Source: JBDWFY01 sp965275915
GTDB lineage: Bacteria; Pseudomonadota; Alphaproteobacteria; Rhizobiales; Stappiaceae
Reading direction: 5' to 3'
DNA: 64,000 nucleotides
Assembly (NCBI GenBank): GCA_965275915.1
Contig: CBDHYI010000005.1
Span: forward strand, 62,001 to 126,000
Part shown: one piece after another, positions 41,227 through 50,611 of the stretch
Layout: every line of letters starts with the position of its first letter
Numbering within the stretch: the stretch's first letter is position 1
Made by a program: the position numbers and the translations under genes
The notes under the pieces: generated by a model
What the model saw: the letters and a program-made list of their open reading frames with translations, nothing else
What the model was told of the DNA's origin: nothing
Databases searched by the model: none

Positions 41227-42789
41227 ATGATCGGCAGCAAGGTTTTTGAGATCGACGAAAAGACTGCGATGAACAGCGAGCGCGCGCGCCGGCGTCGCAA
41301 CGTTGCCCGCACGATCGGCGACGCCAGGGACAGGTTAACCTCGGCGACCGGCACCCGTCCCTCTTTCGACTACGAAATGACGTTGATGTATGCGCGCAAC
41401 CGCCTGAGCGCAGCTTACACACTTCCCCTGTTCGCCGGGATGATCTCAATTATTTCCTGCCTGTTCATACCGGTGCAATTCGTTGTGATCTGGCTTGGGC
41501 TTCTGCTTCTGTGCCATGCGTTGCTGCTTTCCATCTGTCACAGATTCGAGAACGCACCCCAAAACGCCATAGAACTGAAGAAATGGCGACGGCATTTCAT
41601 TTTTGGCGATTTTCTCTACGGCCTGTGCTGGGGCTCGCTGTTTTTCCTGCCAATGGCGGATGCGGCAAATAACGGATTTGAAGTCTTTCAGTTCGCGACC
41701 ATGCTCGTCGTTATTGCCATGACAACAATGCTGTCCTTCAATCTGATGTCGGCGCTGTTTGCAAGCACCCTGCCCATCACCCTGGCCAGCGTTGCTGTCT
41801 TCGCTATCGACGGCCAGCCGCTTCACTTTGCCATGGCGGCGATGGCATCGGGATCTGAAATTTTCATGCTGATGCTTGGCATTCGGCTGAACTCGTCGTC
41901 CCTCGTCATGCTCGAATACCGGGCCGAAAAGGACTGGCTCTTCGTCGAGTTGGAGCAGGCCAAGGCGGTTTCGGATGAATCCCGCCGCCGGGCCGAGGAA
42001 GCAAACCTGGCCAAATCTCGTTTTCTGGCCACGATGAGCCATGAACTCCGTACGCCTTTGAATGCGATCCTTGGATTTTCCGAAGTGATGCAAACCGAGG
42101 TGCTCGGGCCGATCAACAACGAGACCTACAAAGGCTATGTGTCGGACATTCACACGTCGGGCAAACATCTGCTGAACCTCATCAATGAAATTCTCGACCT
42201 CTCACGGGTCGAGGCCGGAAAGTACACTCTGAACGAAGAATCCATCCATCTGGGCGATGTGGCGCAGGATTGCTGCCATCTCATATCCGTGCGTGCGAAG
42301 AGCAAAGGCATCGTGGTACACGAGCGCTACGAGGACAGCCTGCCGCGGCTCTGGGCGGACGAACGCGCGATTCGTCAGGTGATCCTCAACATCCTGTCAA
42401 ATGCGGTCAAGTTCACCCCCAGTGGCGGTGAGATCTGGGTGACCTGCGGTTGGACCACGGGCGGCAGCCAGTATCTGAAGATCCGCGATACCGGCCCCGG
42501 CATCCCCGAGGAAGAAATTCCCATCGTCACACAGGCATTCGGCCAGGGTGCTATCGCTCACAACAGCGCAGAGGACGGAACGGGTCTCGGGCTTTCGATC
42601 GTTCAGGCCCTTATCAACATGCATGAGGGCAAATTCGAACTCCACTCAAAACTGCGCGAGGGCACCGAAGTCATTGTCACCCTGCCCCGCAAACGCGTGC
42701 TGGAAGCCATGCCGCCAATTGAGGGGGACGACACCGCGGATCAAGACTCAGATGCCCGCAAAGCTCCCAGGGGCTCCGCCGCAGCCTGA
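41227..42789 (+). CDS. Membrane sensor histidine kinase
   Basis: A 520-residue two-component sensor. Residues ~62-225 hold about five to six hydrophobic helices without a large periplasmic loop, followed by a short coiled linker. The HisKA box SHELRTPLNAILGFSEVM places the phospho-accepting His at 272; the HATPase domain has N box ILSNAVKFTP, G1 DTGPGIPEEE and G2 GTGLGLSIV. No PAS domain was recognised. No response-regulator gene is adjacent. The overall layout resembles PdhS/DivJ-type alphaproteobacterial kinases. Start could be a later Met (41269). Confidence 0.88.
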   Translation: MIGSKVFEIDEKTAMNSERARRRRNVARTIGDARDRLTSATGTRPSFDYEMTLMYARNRLSAAYTLPLFAGMISIISCLFIPVQFVVIWLGLLLLCHALLLSICHRFENAPQNAIELKKWRRHFIFGDFLYGLCWGSLFFLPMADAANNGFEVFQFATMLVVIAMTTMLSFNLMSALFASTLPITLASVAVFAIDGQPLHFAMAAMASGSEIFMLMLGIRLNSSSLVMLEYRAEKDWLFVELEQAKAVSDESRRRAEEANLAKSRFLATMSHELRTPLNAILGFSEVMQTEVLGPINNETYKGYVSDIHTSGKHLLNLINEILDLSRVEAGKYTLNEESIHLGDVAQDCCHLISVRAKSKGIVVHERYEDSLPRLWADERAIRQVILNILSNAVKFTPSGGEIWVTCGWTTGGSQYLKIRDTGPGIPEEEIPIVTQAFGQGAIAHNSAEDGTGLGLSIVQALINMHEGKFELHSKLREGTEVIVTLPRKRVLEAMPPIEGDDTADQDSDARKAPRGSAAA

Positions 42790-42796
42790 TGAGCCG

Positions 42797-43822
42797 TCAG
42801 TCCTTATCCGTAACACCAGCCTGATCGAAGGTCGCCATGCCGTTATGAATCTGAACGGCAGCCTTGATGACACCTGCTGCCATCGCGGCGCCGGAGCCCT
42901 CGCCGAGCCTCATCCCGAGATCGAAAATGGGCTCCTTCCCCATTTTCCTCAAGGCATCGGAATGCGCATGTTCAGCGGACAGATGCCCGAACTGGCAATG
43001 ATCAAGCGCCTTCTCATCCATGGCATAAAGAATTGCTGCGGCGGCAGTCGCGACATATCCGTCGACGACCGCCGGAATACGTTGCATTCTGGCAGCCAAA
43101 AGCGCTCCGGCCATCGCGGCGATTTCCCGGCCGCCAATCCGGCGCAAGACTTCCAACGGATCTTTGCGCGTCGAGCCGATACGTTTTACCGCCCGGTCAA
43201 CCGCATCGGTTTTTCTCTTCAAGCCTGCTGGATCGACACCCGTGCCGGCGCCGACCCAGTCAGCGGCCTCACCGCCAAAAAGAGCATGAAGGATCGCAGC
43301 CGCAACCGTCGTGTTGCCGATTCCCATCTCGCCAATCATCAGAAGGTCCGTGCCGCCGGCGATCGCTTCCATGCCAAATGCCATGGTGGCCGCGCAATGC
43401 GCTTCGTCCATGGCATCCTGCTCCGTGATGTCCGGCGTTGGCATTTCCAACGCCAGGTCAAAGACTTTCAGTCCCAGATCGTAGGCAATGCAAATCTGGT
43501 TGATGGCAGCCCCGCCGGCGGAAAAGTTTGCCACCATCTGCTGTGTCACTTCGCTCGGATAGGCGGAAACCCCCTGAGCCGTAATGCCGTGATTTCCGGC
43601 AAAAATCGCCACGAGCGGCCTGGTGACCTGCGGTTTTCCCAGCCCCTGCCAGGCCGCCACCCATTCCGCGAGGTCTTCGAGCTTTCCAAGCGATCCCGGC
43701 GGTTTCGTCAGGCGTGCGTCCCGTTCCCTGACGGTTGCGGCAGCATCCTCATCCGGCCCGGGCAGGTTTTGGAACAGGTCACGGATATCATCAAAGGGAA
43801 GTGCGGAAGCGGCGAGAGACAT
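42797..43822 (-). CDS. cobT: Nicotinate-nucleotide-dimethylbenzimidazole phosphoribosyltransferase CobT
   Basis: Makes alpha-ribazole phosphate for the lower ligand of cobalamin. The 341-residue enzyme has LTKPPGSLGKLEDLAEW, IFAGNHGI, GEMGIGNTT and the catalytic Glu in the C-terminal RLGEGSGAAMA. It converges with the histidine kinase and is divergent from cobS, 111 bases apart, so the two lower-ligand genes probably share a regulatory region. Confidence 0.96.
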   Translation of the reverse strand: MSLAASALPFDDIRDLFQNLPGPDEDAAATVRERDARLTKPPGSLGKLEDLAEWVAAWQGLGKPQVTRPLVAIFAGNHGITAQGVSAYPSEVTQQMVANFSAGGAAINQICIAYDLGLKVFDLALEMPTPDITEQDAMDEAHCAATMAFGMEAIAGGTDLLMIGEMGIGNTTVAAAILHALFGGEAADWVGAGTGVDPAGLKRKTDAVDRAVKRIGSTRKDPLEVLRRIGGREIAAMAGALLAARMQRIPAVVDGYVATAAAAILYAMDEKALDHCQFGHLSAEHAHSDALRKMGKEPIFDLGMRLGEGSGAAMAAGVIKAAVQIHNGMATFDQAGVTDKD

Positions 43823-43933
43823 TGTGCGAACCCTGAAACTGAGGTTTACCGCAGTGGCTGCGGACGCCTTTATCGACTATGAAGGCCGTTCTATAAACAG
43901 CTTTCGTCAAGACACAAGCCATCCATTCGAGCC

Positions 43934-44755
43934 ATGACCAAGCGAACGGACAAAAAACAGATCCTTATCGAGTGGCTGCTTGATATCGCCGCCACGGCGC
44001 GGTTCTTTTCTCGTCTGCCCATTCCTCAACTCCATGCTCAAGACAATCCTGCCGCCCGGCCGGATTTCTCGCGCTCGCCGAGAGCCGTAGCCTTCGCCGG
44101 CCTTATCCTGTCTCTGCCGGCTGTTCTTGTCCTGCTTGTTTTTTCCCTCAGCACTCTCCCCGCGCTTGTTGTTGCGACCGGCGCAGTCCTCTGCATGACC
44201 ATGGTAACCGGCGGGCTGCATGAAGACGGCCTTGCCGATTGCGCGGACGGATTTTTCGGAGGACAGTCCCCGACACAACGCCTGGAAATCATGAAGGACA
44301 GTCGTGTCGGATCGTTCGGTGTCCTGGCACTTGTCTTCTCGATACTGCTGAAGGTCGGTCTGCTGGCCGCCCTGTTGACACAGTCCGGGCCGCTGGCCGG
44401 CATCTTGGCGTTGATCGCAATGGCGGCATCAAGCCGCGCTGTATCGCTGTGGCCGTGGCTGCTGCTGCCCCCTGCCCGACCCGGCGGACTGGCCGAACGT
44501 TACGGCTCCCCGTCCGCTTCCGTCGTGCTTCAAGCCAACCTGGTCGCCACGCTGCTCTGCCTGCCGCTCCTTATCCGCTTTTCGTTTGCGCAGATTATTC
44601 TGGCGCTTTCCTGCGCTTTGATTGCCTCTTTAATTGCGGGACAACTGGCCCGGACAAAAGTCGGCGGACATACCGGTGATGTTATCGGGGCGGCGCAACA
44701 ACTCGGCGAGCTTGGATTTCTGATCGGTCTGCTGCTTATCGCGGGACACGTATGA
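43934..44755 (+). CDS. cobS: Adenosylcobinamide-GDP ribazoletransferase CobS
   Basis: Integral membrane cobalamin-5'-phosphate synthase of 273 residues. FFSRLPIP near the start, GGLHEDGLADCADGFFGG with LEIMKDSRVGSFG (metal-binding aspartates) and several hydrophobic helices identify it. It joins the corrin intermediate to alpha-ribazole. ATG 43934; divergent from cobT. Confidence 0.96.
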   Translation: MTKRTDKKQILIEWLLDIAATARFFSRLPIPQLHAQDNPAARPDFSRSPRAVAFAGLILSLPAVLVLLVFSLSTLPALVVATGAVLCMTMVTGGLHEDGLADCADGFFGGQSPTQRLEIMKDSRVGSFGVLALVFSILLKVGLLAALLTQSGPLAGILALIAMAASSRAVSLWPWLLLPPARPGGLAERYGSPSASVVLQANLVATLLCLPLLIRFSFAQIILALSCALIASLIAGQLARTKVGGHTGDVIGAAQQLGELGFLIGLLLIAGHV

Positions 44756-44922
44756 TATCGAATATCTTACAAAGTATTGCGGTCCGGGCTCTTCGGCTTT
44801 GTTACCATATTTTAACGTGCGGACGCTGTTGTCGCCATATGTTCTTCCCATATAAACAGTATTGGACAGCTTATCAGCAGTCCGTTTGATTTTAACGCGA
44901 TCGATAGTGTAAGAACTTTAGC

Positions 44923-45147
44923 GTGATCGAGACAAAGGACCCGGTATTGCCGACTATTAGTTCTCCCTGCGTCAATATATGTAAAATTGACAGTGCAACG
45001 AATACATGTGCTGGTTGCAGCCGCACGCTTGAGGAAATTAGCCAGTGGCAATCCATGTCCGAGGAAAGACGCGTAAAAATCATGACCCGAATTGGCAAGG
45101 CGACCGCTGTGAAAGCGGGCGGCAACGAGCCGGCTCCAGGCGTCTAG
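44923..45147 (+). CDS. DUF1289 small cysteine-containing protein
   Basis: A 74-residue protein with the DUF1289 pattern SPCVNICKID...CAGCSRTLEEISQW, where four cysteines could bind a metal or Fe-S centre. It uses a GTG start at 44923; the 166 bases upstream are AT-rich and may hold the promoter. The aspartic protease gene follows after 11 bases, a neighbour pair commonly seen in this bacterial group. Function unknown. Confidence 0.85.
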   Translation: MIETKDPVLPTISSPCVNICKIDSATNTCAGCSRTLEEISQWQSMSEERRVKIMTRIGKATAVKAGGNEPAPGV

Positions 45148-45158
45148 GGAAACAGCTT

Positions 45159-45860
45159 ATGTCGACGCGTCCGTTTATCATTCTGGCTTTGGCCATTGCC
45201 TGTCTGGCGGCCATCGGAACAACCGTGCTTTATTGGCCGCAATCGGTCGAAGAGCTCGACTTTGACCAGACCGGTCCGCGGCTTGTCGCCCTGTTGGCAC
45301 TGTTGGTTGTGTTAGGCGGCAGTTTTCTGGTCAGCCGTCCGCGTATTTCCGAACTTGCGAAGGGGTTTTTGATCTGGGGCGGACTGTTGGTGTTGCTTGT
45401 TGCGGGCTATGCCATGCGCAACGATCTTTCCTATTATGGAGAGCGGACTTTGGCCGCTATTTTTCCCGGTATGACCATCCAGGCTCCGGACGGTTCCATA
45501 TCGGTTGTTGAAGCGCAAAATGGCCATTTTTATCTGGACGCCGATGTCGATGGGCACACGATCCGCTTTCTGGTCGATACCGGCGCAAGCACCGTCTCTC
45601 TTTCTGCCGCAGATGCCGCAAGAATCGGCTACGAACCGGATCGGCTTAACTACATCCTGCCGGTTTCGACCGCAAACGGCACCACTCTGGTGGCGCCCAT
45701 CATGCTCGACAGTCTGTCGATCGGGAATTACACAACCCACAAGCTGAATGCCACTGTGTCCCGTGCCGGCGCGTTAAACCAGAGCCTGCTTGGGATGAAT
45801 GCGCTGCGCGGACTGTCGTCCTGGCGGGTTGAAGGTGATCGGCTCATTCTGACCCCGTGA
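45159..45860 (+). CDS. Retropepsin-like aspartic protease, TIGR02281 family
   Basis: A 233-residue membrane-anchored, clan AA protease. Three N-terminal hydrophobic segments (about residues 5-25, 40-58, 70-88) are followed by a single retropepsin domain with the catalytic FLVDTGASTVSL and the later LLGMNAL turn. It would act as a homodimer. ATG 45159 is used; an overlapping longer frame from 45045 lies inside DUF1289. Its stop codon is part of a stem-loop shared with the convergent TauE gene. Confidence 0.88.
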   Translation: MSTRPFIILALAIACLAAIGTTVLYWPQSVEELDFDQTGPRLVALLALLVVLGGSFLVSRPRISELAKGFLIWGGLLVLLVAGYAMRNDLSYYGERTLAAIFPGMTIQAPDGSISVVEAQNGHFYLDADVDGHTIRFLVDTGASTVSLSAADAARIGYEPDRLNYILPVSTANGTTLVAPIMLDSLSIGNYTTHKLNATVSRAGALNQSLLGMNALRGLSSWRVEGDRLILTP

Positions 45861-45868
45861 TGGGTCAG
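45849..45868. terminator. Stem-loop formed by two convergent stop-codon regions
   Basis: CTGACCC (45849-45855) pairs with GGGTCAG (45862-45868) over a 6-base loop. The TGA of the plus-strand protease gene (45858-45860) lies in the loop and the TGA of the minus-strand TauE gene (45865-45867) lies in the stem. There is no T tract. Confidence 0.45.
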
Positions 45869-46698
45869 GAGGCGATCAGGCTGTAGGCAAAGCGCAAAGC
45901 CACCACGAGAAGAAAGAGTCCGAACGCAACTTCCAGAGTACGCTTTGAGAGGGCATGCGCGATCCGCACACCCATGGGGGCAGCCAATACGGTTACGGGA
46001 ATCACGAGAAGCACACCCAGAATATTGACATAGCCAAGCGAGAACGGAGGCAGGTTCGGCGCATCCCAGCCGGCCAGGATCATACCGATTGTTCCGGGGA
46101 TCGAAATCAGAACCCCGGTCCCGGCCGATGTCGCAACGGCCTGATGAATCGGCCTGCCGTAAAGCGTCATGAATGTGTTGTTCATAACGCCGCCGCCGAT
46201 TCCCATCAGCGTTGAGAAAAATCCGATGAGGCCGCCATAGAGCGCACGCAGGGGATTATCCGGGATATCCGAGCCAATGCGCCAGCTTTCCCGGCTGAAG
46301 AGCATGCGCAATCCGACAACCAGCGCAATGGCGGCGAAGATTCCCTTCAGATCATCACCTGAGACAAAGGCTGCAACAACTGACGCCAGTACGACACCAA
46401 CCGGAACCGGGATCAGCCAGCTCTTAAGGAGATCAAGGTCGGCCGCCCCCTTCGCCTTATGCCCCATAAACGAACGGATTGAGGTCGGCACGATAATGCC
46501 CAGGCTTGTCGCGACAGAGATGTGCATTCGGGCACTCTCATCAATGCCCAAGCTTGTTAAAAACTGATAGAGAACCGGGACGAGAACCGCACCGCCGCCA
46601 ATTCCAAAGACACCGGCAAGAACGCCGGCGACCGCGCCTGACGCAACCAACGCAAGCGCGAGCGGAATGATTTCATTCAATGAAAAAGAAAGATCCAT
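45865..46698 (-). CDS. TauE/SafE-family sulfite/anion exporter permease
   Basis: A 277-residue membrane protein with about eight hydrophobic helices in two repeats, each beginning with a glycine-rich motif: GVFGIGGGAVLVPVLY and STLMGIGGGVMNNTFM. Members export sulfite, sulfonates or other anions. Convergent with the protease gene, only four bases apart. Substrate unknown. Confidence 0.9.
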   Translation of the reverse strand: MDLSFSLNEIIPLALALVASGAVAGVLAGVFGIGGGAVLVPVLYQFLTSLGIDESARMHISVATSLGIIVPTSIRSFMGHKAKGAADLDLLKSWLIPVPVGVVLASVVAAFVSGDDLKGIFAAIALVVGLRMLFSRESWRIGSDIPDNPLRALYGGLIGFFSTLMGIGGGVMNNTFMTLYGRPIHQAVATSAGTGVLISIPGTIGMILAGWDAPNLPPFSLGYVNILGVLLVIPVTVLAAPMGVRIAHALSKRTLEVAFGLFLLVVALRFAYSLIAS

Positions 46699-46761
46699 AG
46701 TCCCCCCAGGCGGCCACTGATATCGACCGGACCGCGATCGTTCCCTGTTTCACATCTCAGC

Positions 46762-47787
46762 TCAGGCCGCAACGTTATCCCGCGTGACTGTGCCGGCCCG
46801 TCTTCCTGCCACCTCCGACAGGGCGGCCTCGATGACCTCCGGTCCGGCGCCGGGCTTCACAGCGTCCACGGTCAATCGCCGCCGCCAGGCCCGGGCACCG
46901 GGCACACCGTGGAACAGGCCGAGAATATGCCGGGTTATCGACGGAAGTCTCACACCTTTTGCAAGTTGTTCTTCAACATAAGGCAGAAAGGCCATTAACG
47001 CCTCCTCGGCTTTGCGGGAGGACGCCTCGTTTCCGAAGATAACTCGATCCACGTCCAGAAGAAGCGACGGATTGTGATAGGCCGCCCGCCCCAGCATGAC
47101 ACCGTCGACTTCGGAGAGATGCACACGGGCCGAGGCAAGATCCTGAATTCCGCCATTAATGCCGACAAACATCTGTGGCAAGCGTTGCTTCAACCGATAA
47201 ACGCGATCGTAATCGAGCGGCGGAATATCCCTGTTTTCCTTCGGACTCAGTCCTTTCAGCCATGCTTTGCGGGCATGAACCCAAAGGGCATCCGCGCCGC
47301 CCGCACCAACCGCATCTGCCAACCGGTCAAGCGCAACCTCCGTGTCCTGCTCATCAACGCCCAGCCGACATTTCACCGTTACGGGAATATCGACAGCAGC
47401 CTTCATCGCTTGAACACATTCCCCGACCAATTCCGGCTCGGCCATAAGGCATGCTCCGAAAGATCCGGACTGCACCCTGTCGGACGGACAGCCGACATTG
47501 AGGTTCACCTCCCCATATCCGGCACATTCGACAATGCGCGCAGCCTCCGCCAGATCAGCCGGATCAGATCCGCCGAGCTGACATGCGACAGGCTGCTCAA
47601 AAGGAGAAAAGCCCAGAATCCTGCCCCGGTCACCATGAATGACAGCACCGGTCGTCACCATCTCGGTATAAAGCAGCGTCTGCCCGCTGAGCGTCCGATG
47701 AAACACCCGGCAGTGCCTGTCCGTCCAATCCATCATCGGCGCGACGGAGATTATTTTACCTTTATCTTTCAGCGCTTTGTCGTACAT
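46762..47787 (-). CDS. dusA: tRNA-dihydrouridine(20/20a) synthase DusA
   Basis: Flavoenzyme reducing uridine in the D-loop of tRNA. The 341-residue protein has the DusA-specific start APMMDWTDRHCR, LNVGCPSDRVQSGSFGACLM with the catalytic Cys, WVHARKAWLKGLSPKENR and the C-terminal LFHGVPGARAWRR. Single gene upstream of the TauE gene on the same strand. Confidence 0.96.
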   Translation of the reverse strand: MYDKALKDKGKIISVAPMMDWTDRHCRVFHRTLSGQTLLYTEMVTTGAVIHGDRGRILGFSPFEQPVACQLGGSDPADLAEAARIVECAGYGEVNLNVGCPSDRVQSGSFGACLMAEPELVGECVQAMKAAVDIPVTVKCRLGVDEQDTEVALDRLADAVGAGGADALWVHARKAWLKGLSPKENRDIPPLDYDRVYRLKQRLPQMFVGINGGIQDLASARVHLSEVDGVMLGRAAYHNPSLLLDVDRVIFGNEASSRKAEEALMAFLPYVEEQLAKGVRLPSITRHILGLFHGVPGARAWRRRLTVDAVKPGAGPEVIEAALSEVAGRRAGTVTRDNVAA

Positions 47788-48305
47788 CTCATCAGCCTGT
47801 GCCGTGAGCGAATCTGAACGGCATTGAACACAATTGTCCGGTTTCTATCCCGTTTAACCGCTATGTGCACGGAAATTGCTGTAATTGAAAGGTCAATCTG
47901 CAGGCGCTACAGCCTCGGGAACCCTCATCGATTCTATTCAGTTACAAACGCTTCAGGGTCCGTTGCGGATCATGTTGCGATGCCGGCCTGCCCCGATCGC
48001 GGATGAAAGATCGGGATGAGATTTGCGCAATCTCTTTGGAACAGGCCGGACATGCGAAGCCCCGGAAACTTATGAACACCGTATTCCGAACCCGTCTCAA
48101 TCTGCAGACAGCATCGACCGAAAATTCTCTTTATAAACGAACCTGAGCAGGTATGCATTCGGCCTCGAACTATTGCGATTCTGAGCGGCCTCTTCATCTG
48201 ATCGAAGTGCGCTTGATCATTACCGGGCTTTCTCCCACAATGCCTGCAACCGCACGGAATCGGGCTGGCTGAGAAGGGAATGCCCGTGGAGGATCGACGG
48301 TCAAT
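47788..48305. other. 518-base region without a supported gene
   Basis: Lies between the divergent dusA and MFS genes, so it should hold both promoters. Short open frames exist on both strands (for example 47824-48006 plus), but none resembles a known protein. No tRNA, repeat or riboswitch was recognised. Confidence 0.6.
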
Positions 48306-49565
48306 TTGAAGAAAGCACGGCCACCGACTCGAAAAACGATTGTCGCCGCCTCCGCCGGCAGTGCGCTCGAATGGTATGATTTTTCCGTCTACGGTTTCCT
48401 GGCGCCGATCATCGGCAAGACGTTCTTTCCGAACACCGATCCGGCCAGCGCGCTGCTGCTGGCCTTCGGCGCGTTGACGGTCGGCTATCTTTCCCGGCCC
48501 TTCGGCAGCTTCATATTCGGTCATATCGGCGACGTTGTCGGACGCAAGCCCGCAATGCTGATTTCCGTGTCCATCATGGGGCTTTGCGCATTGCTGCTGG
48601 CGATCCTGCCAACCTATGAGCAGATCGGCATCGCTGCCGGAGTCCTGCTCGTTGCGATCCGGATCATTCAAGGCATTGCCGTCGCCGGCGAATACACCGC
48701 CTCCGCGGTTCTTTTGACCGAGGCCGCACGGCCCGGGCGCCGGGCCCTCACCTCCTCCTGGGTGGTCGCCGCCATGTTCCTCGGCTGCATGGCGGCCTCG
48801 GGAATCACGGCCCTTATCGGAAGCATTGTCGGTGAGGACGCCCTTCAGGCCTGGGGCTGGCGCATCGCCTTCCTGCTTGGCTGCGGCGTTGCGCTCGTCA
48901 TCGGCATTCTGCGCACACAAATGCCCGAGACGCTTGCCGCCCGGGAAAAGCCCGCCGTTTCGCCGGCGCTCCTTGCCGTGACCCGGCATGCGGGATCGAT
49001 TGCGCGGATCTTTCTCATCCTCATGCCGAACGCCATCCTCTATTTCATCATCTTTGTCTATGCCTCGTCCTACTGGACAGGCACGATGAAGGTGCCGACC
49101 ACAAGGGCGCTGGAAATCTCCACCGCCAATCTTGCCGCCCTCACACTTGCGATCCCGCTTGTAGCCTTTATCGGGGACCGGGTCGGTTACTGGAAGGTTA
49201 TCGGCTTTGGCGCCGTTTTTCTCATCGTCGCATCGCTGCCGCTATGGCACCTGATGCATCACGACAGTGTCAGCCTGATGTTTCTCGGCCAGTTTGGCCT
49301 GACCCTCGGTCTCGCCTGCTATGCCGGCCTTTCCGTCATCACCATGGTGGACCTTTCGCCCGATCATACCCGCTGCTCGACCGTTTCGCTGGGCTACAAT
49401 ACGGCCGTCGCCTTTTTCGGCGGCACGACACCGCTGATCGCCACATGGCTCACCTCCGCCACCGGGCGCACCGACGCTCCGGTCTACTATCTGCTGATCG
49501 CCGCCGCCCTGTCGCTGTTTGTTGTCGCGCGCCTACCAAAGCAACAGAGGAGCGATCCGGGATGA
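48306..49565 (+). CDS. MFS transporter, metabolite:H+ symporter (MHS) family
   Basis: A 419-residue transporter with 12 hydrophobic segments. The family signature SALEWYDFSVYGFLAPII follows the start, loop 2-3 carries FGHIGDVVGRKPA and QGIAVAGEYTASAVLLTE is the helix 4 to loop 5 region. MHS proteins (ProP, ShiA, citrate carriers) take up organic acids or osmolytes with protons. The TTG start at 48306 is supported by GAGG upstream. Substrate unknown. Confidence 0.9.
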   Translation: MKKARPPTRKTIVAASAGSALEWYDFSVYGFLAPIIGKTFFPNTDPASALLLAFGALTVGYLSRPFGSFIFGHIGDVVGRKPAMLISVSIMGLCALLLAILPTYEQIGIAAGVLLVAIRIIQGIAVAGEYTASAVLLTEAARPGRRALTSSWVVAAMFLGCMAASGITALIGSIVGEDALQAWGWRIAFLLGCGVALVIGILRTQMPETLAAREKPAVSPALLAVTRHAGSIARIFLILMPNAILYFIIFVYASSYWTGTMKVPTTRALEISTANLAALTLAIPLVAFIGDRVGYWKVIGFGAVFLIVASLPLWHLMHHDSVSLMFLGQFGLTLGLACYAGLSVITMVDLSPDHTRCSTVSLGYNTAVAFFGGTTPLIATWLTSATGRTDAPVYYLLIAAALSLFVVARLPKQQRSDPG

Positions 49566-49816
49566 TAAGGCCGTCCCAGAACAGCTCAAGCACAGGCCGG
49601 TAGAGGAGTCAGGCCCCACGCACTCATGCTGGATAGACCGGTACCACCTGTTTCTATTCACCACCCGCATAAAGCTTGCATCCGCCCGGTGAAGGCGCAC
49701 CAAAAGCACTCCTCGCCCTCTCTTGTTTGACTCTCCTGAACCCAACACGGAAAAAAAGCCTGCGCGGCCGGATCAAAGGTCAAATGGTCGCTACGGCCTG
49801 GCTCATCGACATCATA

Positions 49817-50611
49817 TCAAAATCGCGCCCCCGATTTCAGATATTGCCAGACCTCAGACCTCGTAGGCCAGGAATTGTAGTTTTCAGGTCCGCAGTGCAA
49901 GTTGAGCGGTCGGTCCGTTCTTTTCTTTACGTGAGAGCAGAATAGATCAGCACCTTTTGTGAAAAGCTCCAGGTTCGTTCTGAAAAGCGAACGCTGAAGC
50001 GGTTTCATCCGGTATTGTGCCACGACTTCGCCCTGATCTATCTCTTCTGAAATAACATGCAGCGAGACCCCGAGTCCGCGGTCTTTTTGCAGAAGCCCGA
50101 AAAAAGCGGGATCTATTCCTCTATGCGTTGGAAGAGGACCGGGATGAATATTCAGACAATCAAATGACGCTTCTTTAAGAAAAACCGATGAAAGAATCTG
50201 ATTGAAATGTGCCGAAAGCAGGATGTCCGGTTTTAATCGGGAAATTGCCTGACGTGTTTCGAGCGCGTTGATATCCGGGGGCTCTATTATTGGACAATTG
50301 AGCTCTTTCGCCCAGGTCGACATGGACTTCCATTTCGGCATGTGGGGCAAGCGAAGCGCTGGGGTCGTAATCACGGCAAGATAGCCGGAATAAAGAAAGC
50401 CTGAGTTTCTTATCAGAGAAATCGCCGCGGGAATTGTGTTTTGATTTTTTTTGAACACGCGTGCGGAATCAACAAGGCCGACAATGGAAATACCCCGCTC
50501 ATCCGAAATTCGGCGTAAGACGCAGTCGGTGTAGACGCTGGAATATGAGCACAAAACAACTCTTCTTTGTATCGATGAGTTGCTTGTGGATTTGTGCTGT
50601 TCAGTGATCAT
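49817..50611 (-). CDS. Formyltransferase-like protein of the capsule locus
   Basis: A 264-residue protein with the formyltransferase core: CLNIHPGPLPTHRGIDP contains the catalytic Asn-x-His pattern and SEEIDQGEVVAQ the conserved Asp. Such enzymes put a formyl group from N10-formyl-THF onto an amino sugar or amino acid. The ATG at 50611 overlaps the upstream KpsS-like gene by 11 bases, so it belongs to the capsule operon and may formylate an amino sugar of the capsule. Last gene of the operon. Confidence 0.8.
   Translation of the reverse strand: MITEQHKSTSNSSIQRRVVLCSYSSVYTDCVLRRISDERGISIVGLVDSARVFKKNQNTIPAAISLIRNSGFLYSGYLAVITTPALRLPHMPKWKSMSTWAKELNCPIIEPPDINALETRQAISRLKPDILLSAHFNQILSSVFLKEASFDCLNIHPGPLPTHRGIDPAFFGLLQKDRGLGVSLHVISEEIDQGEVVAQYRMKPLQRSLFRTNLELFTKGADLFCSHVKKRTDRPLNLHCGPENYNSWPTRSEVWQYLKSGARF

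Noticed and set aside
43823..43933. Possible cobalamin riboswitch between cobT and cobS (GCCACTG seen on the minus strand)
   Set aside because: Only 111 bases are available, and the B12-box consensus and other conserved stems are not seen.
47970..48989. 339-codon minus-strand frame overlapping the MFS gene
   Set aside because: Most of it is the shadow of the MHS transporter. The non-overlapping end (47970-48200) has no family resemblance and a low-quality composition.
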